Shown: positions 32,986 through 41,006 of the stretch, one piece after another
Layout: the number at the start of each line of letters is the position of its first letter
Numbering within the stretch: position 1 is the stretch's first letter
Assembly: GCF_026278345.1 (NCBI RefSeq)
Contig: NZ_CP111085.1
Coordinates: forward strand, 1,996,001-2,060,000
Length of the DNA stretch: 64,000 bases
Direction of reading: 5' to 3'
Origin: Tellurirhabdus rosea
GTDB taxonomy: Bacteria > Bacteroidota > Bacteroidia > Cytophagales > Spirosomataceae
Program-made: the position numbers and the translations under genes
Notes under the pieces: generated by a model
What the model saw: only the letters and a program-made list of their open reading frames with translations
Databases searched by the model: none
What the model was told of the DNA's origin: nothing

Positions 32986-34026
32986 ATGAAGAACATCATC
33001 AAGTACACCATTTCACTAGGAATTGCCGCCGGACTTCTCTGGTACGTATTCAAGGACATCAATCTGGCGGCGATGTTCGACGCCTTCCGCAAAGCCGATT
33101 ATCGCTGGATCATTGCTTCGGGTCTGCTGACCATTCTGGCGCACTGGAGCCGGGCCTACCGCTGGAGCCTGCTCATGGAGCCGGTCGTCGGTCGGCGGGT
33201 GTCGGCCTTTGATACGACCCTGGCGGTGCTGACGGGTTATTTTGCCAACCTCATCATTCCCCGCATGGGCGAAGTGACGCGCTGCGGCACGCTAAACCGG
33301 CTGGAAGGGGTTCCGGTGAACGTGAGTTTCGGCACGGTGGTAGCCGAACGCGTCTTCGACGTTCTGGTCCTGCTGACGCTCATTACCGGTACGTTCCTGC
33401 TCGAATTCGACCGGCTGAGCACTTTTTTCCTCGATTTCTTTTCGTCAAAACTGAACGTTCCGGGCCTGAAGGATAACTCCTGGCCGCTCATCATCCTGGC
33501 GGGTTCGCTGCTCGGCGGGCTGGTGCTGGTCTGGTTTTTCTACAACAAGTACAAGGAAGTGCTGCGCGAAAAGCCGTTTTTCCAGAAAATCAGAAAGTTT
33601 ACGGACGGGTTGCTCGAAGGGCTGCTCAGCGTCCGGAAGCTGAAAAATCCCGGGGCCTTCGCCCTCCATACGGTGCTGATCTGGGTGACGTACTACTTCA
33701 TGTCGTATGTCCTGTTCTTTTCGATGCCTCAGACGTCGGGGCTGGATATGCTGGCTGGTCTGACCATTCTGATCATGGGCGGGATTGGCATGGCGGCCCC
33801 CGTTCAGGGCGGCATCGGGCCGTTTCACCTGCTGGTGGGCAACACGCTGGTGCTGTACGGACTGACGCAGCAGGACGGAATCGTGCTGGCCACGTTTATG
33901 CACGCCGTGCAGACGCTGGTGACGCTGCTGCTGGGCGGCCTGAGCTTCCTGATTGTGCTGTTCCGCCAGAATCGCAGCCCGCTTGCGCAGACGGCCGCCA
34001 CGGAGCCCGTCAACCTGGGCCGGTAA
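32986..34026 (+). CDS. Lysylphosphatidylglycerol synthase TM-region/UPF0104 family membrane protein
   Basis: 346 aa with about eight membrane helices and no catalytic soluble domain. Family signatures: 'RKADYRWIIASGLLTILAHW' followed by SRAYRW, 'TGYFANLIIPRMGEVTRCGT' and 'GIGMAAPVQGGIGPFHLLVG' (the G-x-PGGIG-like motif near the end). These proteins move or modify lipid-linked molecules; the exact substrate is unknown. It follows panD at 104 bases with a hairpin between. The position after panCD recurs in other Bacteroidota (recalled, not checked). Confidence 0.88.
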   Translation: MKNIIKYTISLGIAAGLLWYVFKDINLAAMFDAFRKADYRWIIASGLLTILAHWSRAYRWSLLMEPVVGRRVSAFDTTLAVLTGYFANLIIPRMGEVTRCGTLNRLEGVPVNVSFGTVVAERVFDVLVLLTLITGTFLLEFDRLSTFFLDFFSSKLNVPGLKDNSWPLIILAGSLLGGLVLVWFFYNKYKEVLREKPFFQKIRKFTDGLLEGLLSVRKLKNPGAFALHTVLIWVTYYFMSYVLFFSMPQTSGLDMLAGLTILIMGGIGMAAPVQGGIGPFHLLVGNTLVLYGLTQQDGIVLATFMHAVQTLVTLLLGGLSFLIVLFRQNRSPLAQTAATEPVNLGR

Positions 34027-34102
34027 GTTTTGTGCCACGCCATTCGTGCCCCGATTCCGGGTCAGGGCACGGATAAAAGACCGTACGTAGTATCTTCGCC
34101 GC

Positions 34103-34585
34103 ATGACCGAATCCAAAATTCTTACCCGCCCCGAAGCGGTGCAGCAGGCCGAAGCCTGGCGGGCCGCCGGACAGCGCATTGTTTTTACCAACGGCTGTTT
34201 TGACATCGTTCACCTCGGCCACATCGATTATCTGGAAAAAGCCCGTTCGCTGGGCGACCGGCTCGTTCTTGGCCTGAATACCGACGCTTCCGTTAGCTGC
34301 ATCAAAGGTCCGCTGCGGCCGGTCGTCAACGAATACGCCCGCGCCCGCCTCATGGCCGCGCTGGAATTTGTAGATGCCGTAGTGCTCTTCGGCGAACCGA
34401 CCCCGCTCGAACTCATTGAGGCCGTTCGTCCCCACATTCTCGTCAAGGGCGATGATTATAGCGTAGAAAACATCGTCGGGGCGGATTTCGTTATTCAGAA
34501 CGGGGGAAGCGTGCAGACGGTAGCGCTGGTGCCGGGGTATTCGACAACCAAACTGATTGAGAAAATCCGGCAGGCTTATCAGTAA
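34103..34585 (+). CDS. rfaE2: D-glycero-beta-D-manno-heptose 1-phosphate adenylyltransferase
   Basis: 160 aa, a stand-alone version of the C-terminal domain of HldE. Activates heptose-1-phosphate as ADP-heptose for lipopolysaccharide core. Nucleotidyltransferase motifs: 'IVFTNGCFDIVHLGHIDYLE' (HxGH, His37-His40), 'VLGLNTDASVSCIKGPLRPV' and 'VKGDDYSVENIVGADFV', with the terminal 'STTKLIEKIRQ'. A close relative would be the glycerol-3-phosphate cytidylyltransferase type, but the KG-P-RPV and GDDY motifs favour RfaE2. The kinase partner HldE1 is not in the window. Confidence 0.93.
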   Translation: MTESKILTRPEAVQQAEAWRAAGQRIVFTNGCFDIVHLGHIDYLEKARSLGDRLVLGLNTDASVSCIKGPLRPVVNEYARARLMAALEFVDAVVLFGEPTPLELIEAVRPHILVKGDDYSVENIVGADFVIQNGGSVQTVALVPGYSTTKLIEKIRQAYQ

Positions 34586-34720
34586 CCGCATGGGACAAAT
34601 GGCGGCCTGCCGCGTTAAACGGTCATAGTTTTAGACAAAAACCGAACCCTTCCCTTGACAAAAATTGTTTCATTAGGGAAGTTCGCAACTGAATCTTCCT
34701 TACTAAACTTTGACTGAACG

Positions 34721-35407
34721 ATGCCCGGATATTGGATTATCTTCATCCTTTTTGCCTTAATCAGCGCCGCAGTAAGCTGGCGGCTGCGTAGTAAATTCAA
34801 CCAGTACTCACAGGTTGGCCTGCAAAACGGCCTTAGCGGGGCAGAAATCGCCCAGCGGATGCTGCAGGAAAACGGTATTCATGACGTCCGCGTCCTGTCC
34901 GTGGAAGGGATGCTCACCGACCACTACAATCCGCAGGACAAGACCGTCAACCTGAGCGCGGACGTGTATTACGGTCGCTCGGTAGCGGCGGCGGCGGTGG
35001 CGGCCCACGAATGCGGTCACGCCGTGCAGCACGCTACGGCCTACGGCCCGCTGAAGTTCCGCTCGGCGATGGTGCCGTTCCTGACCATTTCGTCGCAGTA
35101 CATGCAGTGGATTATCCTGATCGGGATTTTCCTGATCAACACGACGATTCTGCCGCTGGCGCTTGGGGTGGCCCTGTTTGCCATCACGACGCTGTTCAGC
35201 TTTATCACCCTGCCGGTGGAGTTCGACGCGAGCCGCCGGGCCCTGGCCTGGATTGATACTCGGGGTGTGGTGAACCGGCAGGAACACGAATACGCAAAAG
35301 ATGCCCTGTGGTGGGCGGCCATGACGTACGTCGTAGCGGCTCTGGGCTCTCTGGCTACGCTGCTGTACTACGTCAGCATTCTGATGGGCAGCCGCCGCAA
35401 CAACTAA
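34721..35407 (+). CDS. YugP-type zinc metallopeptidase, membrane-bound
   Basis: 228 aa. First membrane helix at residues 4-20, then a soluble domain with the metal site His96-Glu97-Cys-Gly-His100 ('VAAHECGHAVQHATAY'), preceded by 'NLSADVYYGRSVAAAAVAAH', and further helices near 125-165 and 205-222. The second part has 'EFDASRRALAWIDTRGV', where an additional zinc ligand is expected. Proteins of this family (YugP/DUF2135-unrelated) are often annotated as zinc metallopeptidases without known substrate. A strong terminator follows. Confidence 0.9.
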   Translation: MPGYWIIFILFALISAAVSWRLRSKFNQYSQVGLQNGLSGAEIAQRMLQENGIHDVRVLSVEGMLTDHYNPQDKTVNLSADVYYGRSVAAAAVAAHECGHAVQHATAYGPLKFRSAMVPFLTISSQYMQWIILIGIFLINTTILPLALGVALFAITTLFSFITLPVEFDASRRALAWIDTRGVVNRQEHEYAKDALWWAAMTYVVAALGSLATLLYYVSILMGSRRNN

Positions 35408-35426
35408 TCTCACTCTTTTTCATAGC

Positions 35427-35454
35427 AAAGGCCCGGCTTTCGAACCGGGCCTTT
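35427..35454. terminator. Bidirectional terminator after metallopeptidase gene
   Basis: Perfect 10-bp stem AAAGGCCCGG / CCGGGCCTTT with an 8-base loop, followed by nine T residues after one C on the plus strand. It lies between two converging genes. Confidence 0.85.
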
Positions 35455-35476
35455 CTTTTTTTGTACGGGTCAATGA

Positions 35477-35860
35477 CTACCGGAGCGCGACCGATTCCTG
35501 CATCTGTTCTACGCGGGGGTTGGGCGCATGCTGCTGGTCGATCAGTCCGCCGACGAAGGCGATCACGGCGGCAATCAGTAGGGCGGGCCAGAACCCGTGA
35601 ATGGTGAAGCTGGACATCATCTTATCGATCAGTTTCAGGATCAACGCCGTGACGACCAGTCTTACCAGGCCGGTCAGCAGGAAAAACGTCACCAAGTTGA
35701 GTGGGAAGCTGATAATCCAGCCGATAAAGAAGTTAAGGACTCCAAGCAGGAAGGCAATCAGGATGGCTGTTCCAAAGTTTTTAACATCAATCTGGGGCAT
35801 CAGGTAAGCCAGGCCGAAGATGATGGCCGCATCGAGCAGCAAATGAAGGATGAAATTCAT
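35477..35860 (-). CDS. Phage holin 4_2 family small membrane protein
   Basis: 127 aa from ATG 35860 (the frame extends 19 codons upstream, less likely). Four membrane helices: 'LHLLLDAAIIFGLAYLMPQI', 'FGTAILIAFLLGVLNFFIGW', 'LNLVTFFLLTGLVRLVVTAL' and 'WPALLIAAVIAFVGGLIDQ'. The family name comes from distant phage holins, but chromosomal members (YvlD-like) are general envelope proteins. No phage genes are nearby. Function unknown. Confidence 0.82.
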   Translation of the reverse strand: MNFILHLLLDAAIIFGLAYLMPQIDVKNFGTAILIAFLLGVLNFFIGWIISFPLNLVTFFLLTGLVRLVVTALILKLIDKMMSSFTIHGFWPALLIAAVIAFVGGLIDQQHAPNPRVEQMQESVALR

Positions 35861-35941
35861 AGACAGATAGGATTGTTTGCGTGCAATGTTAAACAGATTG
35901 CCTGTACGGTTGTTCATACATCAGAAAAAAAACCGCCTTCT

Positions 35942-36676
35942 ATGAAGCTGATTCTGTTACCGTTAGCGCTCTTTGGTTTACTAACTGACTTATCCTGTGG
36001 CCAGTCGACGGGACGGGAAAGCACCGCTTCCCAAACGGCCGATTCGCTGTATCAATACCGGGATGCCTCCCGCGACGGCATCGGCAAACAGTACCAGGGT
36101 CGCGAGATTGCGCAGGTGATGGGCCATCTGGGGGCCGACTGGCTCGACCGCCCCGAACGTGAGCAGGAAGAGCGCACCGACCTGCTGCTCGACGCCCTTG
36201 CCCTGAAACCGACCGACGTTGTGGCCGATATTGGCGCCGGCACCGGTTACTTTACGTTTCGCATGGCCCCGGCCGTACCGCAGGGCCGCGTGCTGGCCGT
36301 CGATATTCAGCCGGAAATGATCGAGTACCTGAACGAAAACCGGAAAAAGCAGAAGGCGTCCAATGTGCAGCCCGTGCTGGGCACCATCACGGACCCGAAA
36401 CTTCCTCCGAACAGCATCGATATGGCGCTGATGGTGGATGCGTACCACGAGTTTTCGCATCCCTACGAAATGATGCGTCAAATTGTGAAAGCCCTGCGCC
36501 CCGGCGGCCGGGTGGTGCTGGTGGAATACCGCGCCGAAGACCCCAGCGTGCCCATCAAACCCCTGCACAAAATGAGCGTTCGGCAGGCTACCCGGGAGAT
36601 GAAAGCGGTGGGCCTCATGTTTGAAAAAGTAGCCAGAACGCTGCCTCAGCAACACATTATCTTTTTCAAAAAATAA
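35942..36676 (+). CDS. Class I SAM-dependent methyltransferase with N-terminal export signal
   Basis: 244 aa from ATG 35942. The N-terminus is a typical signal sequence ('KLILLPLALFGLLTDLS') followed by Cys19, then a Ser/Thr-rich spacer, which suggests export. The lipobox is imperfect (Asp at -3). The methyltransferase core is intact: motif I 'VVADIGAGTGYFTFRMAP', 'VLAVDIQPEMIEYLNEN', 'LMVDAYHEFSHPYEMMRQ' and 'ALRPGGRVVLVEYR'. An exported enzyme would lack its cytoplasmic cofactor SAM, so either the leader is only a membrane anchor or the role is unusual. It is followed by a small zinc finger gene. Confidence 0.85.
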   Translation: MKLILLPLALFGLLTDLSCGQSTGRESTASQTADSLYQYRDASRDGIGKQYQGREIAQVMGHLGADWLDRPEREQEERTDLLLDALALKPTDVVADIGAGTGYFTFRMAPAVPQGRVLAVDIQPEMIEYLNENRKKQKASNVQPVLGTITDPKLPPNSIDMALMVDAYHEFSHPYEMMRQIVKALRPGGRVVLVEYRAEDPSVPIKPLHKMSVRQATREMKAVGLMFEKVARTLPQQHIIFFKK

Positions 36677-36785
36677 CCCCTATCACTCTGAATATCAAGA
36701 CAATACAACCTAACCAATCGAAACAAAACGGGCACTTTCCTCGCTTGCCGGGTGTTTTATTGATGTACCAGCAAGCGGAAAAGAT

Positions 36786-37028
36786 ATGTATTGTGTCAAG
36801 TGCGGTAACGAGATCCCCGAAGGTCGTTTGAAGGCCCTTCCGAATACCAAGACCTGCGTCCGTTGTTCGGGCGCGCAGCGGGTGGCCGGCTTCCCGATGA
36901 TTACCGGCAAGACGGAGTACTCGGCCCTGCAATTGATGTCGCAGGACGACGCCCGTCGACTTCAGCACATGCAGCAGCGGCGCGGCACCGGAGCGTCGCA
37001 GTTCATGACGCGGGAGAAGCGCAACTGA
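36786..37028 (+). CDS. DksA/TraR-type zinc finger protein
   Basis: 80 aa. A C4 zinc finger with Cys3-x-x-Cys6 (YCVKCGNEIPEGRLKALPN) and Cys25-x-x-Cys28 (KTCVRCSGAQRVAGF), the arrangement of the C-terminal DksA/TraR finger without its coiled coil. The rest is hydrophilic. Such short proteins may bind RNA polymerase or RNA; the role here is unknown. It lies 109 bases after the methyltransferase gene and ends in a convergent hairpin. Confidence 0.8.
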   Translation: MYCVKCGNEIPEGRLKALPNTKTCVRCSGAQRVAGFPMITGKTEYSALQLMSQDDARRLQHMQQRRGTGASQFMTREKRN

Positions 37029-37030
37029 TG

Positions 37031-37134
37031 TCCGAACCGGGATTGACGGTGATTTTAAGGATTAACTATGATTTATCTGGAAGCGAAGCCAATCCTGTTA
37101 ATCCTTAAAAATCACCGTCAATCCCGGTTCAGGA
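37031..37134. terminator. Bidirectional inverted repeat between zinc finger and permease genes
   Basis: Arms 37031-37066 and 37097-37134 are complementary along their length except for two one-base bulges. The word is GGTGATTTTAAGGATTAAC. The right arm includes the permease stop codon at 37129-37131. The wording resembles the repeat at 2028. Confidence 0.85.
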
Positions 37135-38775
37135 CAGTTTACTTTTTCGGTAGCCGTAGAGGAAGTAGATCACCAGCCCGATCACGAGCCAGATGCCAAA
37201 AATCCGCCAGTTGCTCAGGCCGAGTTCGGTCATCAGATACAGGTTCGTCAGGATGCCCAGCACGGGGAGCAGCGAGAAATTACGCAGGAAGCTTAGGACC
37301 GAGAGCGTTGCCCAGACGAGCCAGAACACAATCTGGAGCGGCTTTTCTTCCATCGCCGAAAACAGATTTCCCGACGCATACGCCCAGACCAGCGTACCGA
37401 CGAAGCCTAGCCCTACCAGGAACTTCCCGTTCACGTACGGCACTTTGAACTTGGATTGCGCCGAAATGCCCTTCGCATCCAGATACAGAATGCCGCCGCA
37501 GACCAGAATAAAGGCGAAGAACGTCCCGACGCTGGTCAGGTCGATGAAAAACTGCATGTCGAGGAAAAGCGACGGAATCGCCACCAGCGCCCCGGTCACG
37601 AAGGTCGCGAAGGAAGGCGTCCGGTAACGCGGGTGAATGCGGGAGAAGGCGGGCCACAGCAGTCCGTCGCGGCTCATGGTCATCCAGATGCGTGGCTGGC
37701 CGAGCTGGTACACCAGCAGCGCGCTCGTGATGGCGACCACCGCACTCACGGAGATAACGCCCGCCACAAAATCCATGCCCACCTTCTGAAACACATACGC
37801 CAGCGGGTCGTCTACGCCCAGTTCCTTGTAGTTGACCATTCCCGTTAGTACGAGCGTAATCAGCACGTACAGGATGGTACAGATGATGAGGCAGTAGATC
37901 ATGGCTTTGGGCAGGTCCCGCTGCGGATTCTTACACTCTTCGGCCGTCGTCGAAATCGAATCAAACCCGATGAAAGCGAAGAAAACAGATGCCACCCCGC
38001 TCAGGACGCCCGAAATTCCGTTTGGAGCGAACGGCGACCAGTTGGCCGGTTTGACAAAAAAGGCACCCGCCGCAATGACCAGCAGGATGACGCCCAGTTT
38101 CAGCACGACCAGAATGTTGCTGGCCGTCCGGGACTCCTTGATGCCGATGTAGACCAATGCTGTAATGAGCACCGTGATCAGACCAGCCGGCAGGTCCATG
38201 ATCAGCCGCAAATCACCAAATGTCGGCGCGGCGGCGTAAGCCTGGGCCAGCAGCTGCTCTCCCCCCGTCAAGACGGCCCCGGCGGTTTGTGATTTCTCGA
38301 ACGCGGCGGCCGCCGATCCGTAGTCGGTCGATAAATAGCCCGGAAACTGGATGCCGAAGCCCGTCAGCATGGACGTAAAATACTCGGACCACGAAATTGC
38401 CACCACCATGTTGCTGACGGCATATTCCAGAATGAGCGCCCAGCCGATGATCCAGGCAAAAATCTCCCCGAACGAAACGTAAGCGTACGTGTAGGCGCTT
38501 CCGCTCACCGGCACCGTCGAGGCAAACTGGGCATAACTGAGCGCCGTAAAAACGCAGGCGATGGCCGTAAAGACAAAAAGCAGCGAAACGGCGGGCCCGC
38601 CGTTGACGCTGGCCCGACCGATGGTACTAAAGATTCCGGCCCCGATGATGGCCGCAATGCCGAGGGAAGTCAGGTCGCGGACACCCAGCACTTTGACAAG
38701 GTGGGAGGAGTTGCTGTCGTCGGCATCGCCTACGGCCTGGTTAACGCTTTTTCTTCTGAAAATGGAGTCAGACAT
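37129..38775 (-). CDS. Amino acid permease, APC superfamily (CAT-like)
   Basis: 548 aa with about 12-14 membrane helices. Family start: 'LGVRDLTSLGIAAIIGAGIF' followed by STIG (GxG motif of helix 1), then 'SYAQFASTVPVSGSAYTYAY' (helix 3), 'FFAFIGFDSISTTAEECKNP' (helix 6) and a long C-terminal helical tail. The sequence around 'GFDSISTTAEE-KNPQRDLP' is typical of bacterial cationic amino-acid transporter relatives. It takes up an amino acid with cation or proton coupling; the substrate is unknown. Confidence 0.92.
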   Translation of the reverse strand: MSDSIFRRKSVNQAVGDADDSNSSHLVKVLGVRDLTSLGIAAIIGAGIFSTIGRASVNGGPAVSLLFVFTAIACVFTALSYAQFASTVPVSGSAYTYAYVSFGEIFAWIIGWALILEYAVSNMVVAISWSEYFTSMLTGFGIQFPGYLSTDYGSAAAAFEKSQTAGAVLTGGEQLLAQAYAAAPTFGDLRLIMDLPAGLITVLITALVYIGIKESRTASNILVVLKLGVILLVIAAGAFFVKPANWSPFAPNGISGVLSGVASVFFAFIGFDSISTTAEECKNPQRDLPKAMIYCLIICTILYVLITLVLTGMVNYKELGVDDPLAYVFQKVGMDFVAGVISVSAVVAITSALLVYQLGQPRIWMTMSRDGLLWPAFSRIHPRYRTPSFATFVTGALVAIPSLFLDMQFFIDLTSVGTFFAFILVCGGILYLDAKGISAQSKFKVPYVNGKFLVGLGFVGTLVWAYASGNLFSAMEEKPLQIVFWLVWATLSVLSFLRNFSLLPVLGILTNLYLMTELGLSNWRIFGIWLVIGLVIYFLYGYRKSKLS

Positions 38776-38850
38776 AAAACTGGGAGTAAGTCCGTACGGG
38801 TGAATGGTCCGCCTCCCACAGAGTCCGGCGGAGCCACTGACGGCGTACGA

Positions 38851-39243
38851 CTATTTTGTTTCTTCGATTAATACGGTTAGTTCTTTGATCCGCGAGCGGG
38901 TTATTTCCTCTTTGCAGGTGGCTACCATCATGGGCATCATGGAGCCGCCGGCGTAGCGGGTTTCGTAAAGTTTACAATGGGCATCCCGGAACAGAATCCA
39001 TTGCCGCTGCGCCTGAACCAGGACGGCTTTCTCGCCGGCGGTCATCAGTCCGGTGAGCTTTTTGTAGACCGCATTCAGGTCCTTGTCAGCCTTCTGGTAG
39101 CTAAGGGCTGCGCAGTAGTTCATGTCCGATTGCGTCTGGGGATTTGAGCAGTCGGGCCGGGAGGCAGACGGGCTGGCACTTTGAGCGGCCGCCGCCAGAC
39201 TTCCCAGCAGAGCCACGCTCAAAAGCAGGTAGTTTTTGGTCAT
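38851..39243 (-). CDS. LprI-like (DUF1311) secreted protein
   Basis: 130 aa, signal peptide 'LLLSVALLGSLAAAAQS'. The mature part has the DUF1311 pattern: 'DCSNPQTQSDMNYCAALSYQ' (two Cys), 'ADKDLNAVYKKL', 'LVQAQRQWILFRDAHCKLYE' and 'MMVATCKEEITRSRIKEL' (four conserved Cys in total). LprI of Mycobacterium inhibits lysozyme; members in Gram-negative bacteria are presumed periplasmic, function unproved here. Confidence 0.88.
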   Translation of the reverse strand: MTKNYLLLSVALLGSLAAAAQSASPSASRPDCSNPQTQSDMNYCAALSYQKADKDLNAVYKKLTGLMTAGEKAVLVQAQRQWILFRDAHCKLYETRYAGGSMMPMMVATCKEEITRSRIKELTVLIEETK

Positions 39244-39327
39244 TTAGTACGATGAATACGGATACTTGTTGATTTGTGATGCTAAAAATAGAAATACTTT
39301 TCAAATTTGAAGCGTTTCTATGCTACC

Positions 39328-40251
39328 ATGTCCATTCACGTACAGAACTTAATCAAGCAGTACAGCACGGGCCAGCGGGCCGTAGATGATATTTCCTTTT
39401 CGGTTCAACCGGGCGAAATTGTCGGGTTTCTCGGTCCCAACGGCGCGGGAAAATCCACGACGATGAAGATCGCCACGGGCTACCTTCCTCCCACCGGCGG
39501 CACCGTCGAAGTAGCGGGCTTCAACGTCCGGACCCAGTCGATGGACGTGCGGCGCAGCACCGGCTATCTTCCCGAACACAACCCGCTGTATCTGGACATG
39601 TACGTGAAGGAGTACCTGCGCTTTGCGGGTTCGCTGAATGGCCTGAAGGGGCCCGAATTAGCCAACGGAATCAGCGGGATTATCGAGCGGGTGGGCCTGG
39701 GACCTGAACAGCACAAACGCATCGGCCAGTTATCCAAAGGCTACCGCCAGCGGGTGGGTCTGGCCCAGGCGCTGCTGCACAATCCGCCCGTACTGATTCT
39801 GGACGAACCCACGACGGGTCTGGACCCCAACCAGCTGACCGAAATCCGCAACGTCATCCGGGAGGCGGGCCGGGAAAAAACGGTCCTTTTTTCGACCCAC
39901 ATCATGCAGGAAGTGGAAGCCCTGTGCGACCGGGTTGTCATTATCAACCGGGGACGGCTGGTCGCCGACGGACGGCTGGACGAACTGCGCGGAGCCTCGG
40001 CCGATACGGTCACGATCGTAGCCGAATTTGAAGAAGAGTTGACAGGAGAAAACGTACTGACCGAACTGGCGGGTGTCCGGCAGGTCGAACCGCTGGGGCG
40101 CGGGCATTACCGGATCGTGGCCGACCGGAACGCCGACGTGCGCGCGGCCATCTTCCGGCTCGCGGCCGACAAAAACCTGACGCTGGTCGGTCTGAAACAG
40201 CAGGAAAACAGCCTCGAAGGCCTCTTTCGCGAACTCACCAAAGGAAATTAA
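39328..40251 (+). CDS. gldA: Gliding motility ABC transporter ATP-binding protein GldA
   Basis: 307 aa from ATG 39328. ATPase with Walker A 'GPNGAGKST' (residues 36-44), Q-loop region 'TGYLPEHNPLYLDMYVKEYL', signature 'LSKGYRQRVGLAQALLHNP', Walker B 'VLILDEPTTGLDP' and the H-loop 'FSTHIMQEVEAL'. The match to GldA is by the 'GYLPEHNPLY' segment and the C-terminal ~80-residue domain. GldA works with GldF and GldG; these are not next to it here. Some Bacteroidota keep gldA apart, so the assignment over a generic ABC-2 ATPase is probable rather than certain. Confidence 0.85.
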   Translation: MSIHVQNLIKQYSTGQRAVDDISFSVQPGEIVGFLGPNGAGKSTTMKIATGYLPPTGGTVEVAGFNVRTQSMDVRRSTGYLPEHNPLYLDMYVKEYLRFAGSLNGLKGPELANGISGIIERVGLGPEQHKRIGQLSKGYRQRVGLAQALLHNPPVLILDEPTTGLDPNQLTEIRNVIREAGREKTVLFSTHIMQEVEALCDRVVIINRGRLVADGRLDELRGASADTVTIVAEFEEELTGENVLTELAGVRQVEPLGRGHYRIVADRNADVRAAIFRLAADKNLTLVGLKQQENSLEGLFRELTKGN

Positions 40252-40255
40252 GAAT

Positions 40256-40336
40256 TAAAAGTTAAGAGTTAAAAATAGGCTCCGCTGATTCAGGTTTTAA
40301 CCCTCAGCGGAGCTTATTTTTAACTCTTAACTTTTA
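40256..40336. terminator. Bidirectional terminator between gldA and DUF4136 gene
   Basis: Arms 40256-40288 and 40304-40336 match at 32 of 33 positions, with a GC core GGCTCCGCTGA / TCAGCGGAGC and AT-rich TTAAAAAT flanks. It begins 5 bases after the gldA stop codon. Confidence 0.88.
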
Positions 40337-40344
40337 ACTTTTAA

Positions 40345-40881
40345 TTACTTCCGGGCTTGCGCCATCAGTGGATACTGGTCGAAGATCGACCGGACGATTC
40401 CTTTGAAGTAGTTGTTCTTATAGTTCGGGTGTTTAGTCACGCGTGAGGCATACCCTTTCCAGATGACCTGATACGTTTCGGCGTCGATGAGCGAGATCAT
40501 CAGCGTGCCTTCATCCAGGTTGTAATCAATGCGTTTGTAGGTGGCATCGTTATCTTCGCTCACGACCCAATCCTTGATGACCGGCTGCTGGTAGCCCCGG
40601 AACCGCAGGTCGTTGCGGAAGATGTTGTACGAAATCAACAGGTGCGGGCTGCGGTTGGCTACCTGATAGCCCCGGGCTTCCATCTGGTGACGGATAGCGT
40701 CCTGAATGTCCGAACACAGCAGCGTCGAATCCACGTACTCACACTCCAGGAAATTAAACGATTCGTAATTCTTGAAATGACCTTCGTAGCTGTAATCATG
40801 TTCTACGAATAACTTCCCGGGCATACACCCTGCCAAACCCGCGAGGGCCGCGACAATCAAAACACCGACAAAATGCTTCAT
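40345..40881 (-). CDS. DUF4136 lipoprotein
   Basis: 178 aa, lipobox LAGC with Cys19. The domain starts 'VEHDYSYEGHFKNYESFNFL' and continues 'DIQDAIRHQMEARGYQVANR' and 'TLMISLIDAETYQVIWKGYA', the typical DUF4136 order ('D-x-x-I...I-x-x-x-L-x-x-x-G-Y', then 'G-x-L-x-I-x-L-x-D...x-x-x-W-x-G'). Function unknown; secreted lipoproteins of this family are frequent in Gram-negative bacteria. Monocistronic. Confidence 0.87.
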   Translation of the reverse strand: MKHFVGVLIVAALAGLAGCMPGKLFVEHDYSYEGHFKNYESFNFLECEYVDSTLLCSDIQDAIRHQMEARGYQVANRSPHLLISYNIFRNDLRFRGYQQPVIKDWVVSEDNDATYKRIDYNLDEGTLMISLIDAETYQVIWKGYASRVTKHPNYKNNYFKGIVRSIFDQYPLMAQARK

Positions 40882-41006
40882 ACGTAAACGACACTTTTTA
40901 GCTGGACTGATTAGTTGATTTCGTTAGGACAAACTGTTTTTGTTACCGATAGGTTTACAAAAAAATACGACTCCAAACTAAAACCGGCCTTCTCCGTACG
41001 AACAGG

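Noticed and set aside
35477-35860. Holin-family protein as evidence for a prophage
   Set aside because: The family is chromosomal in many bacteria; no integrase, capsid, lysin or attachment repeats are nearby.
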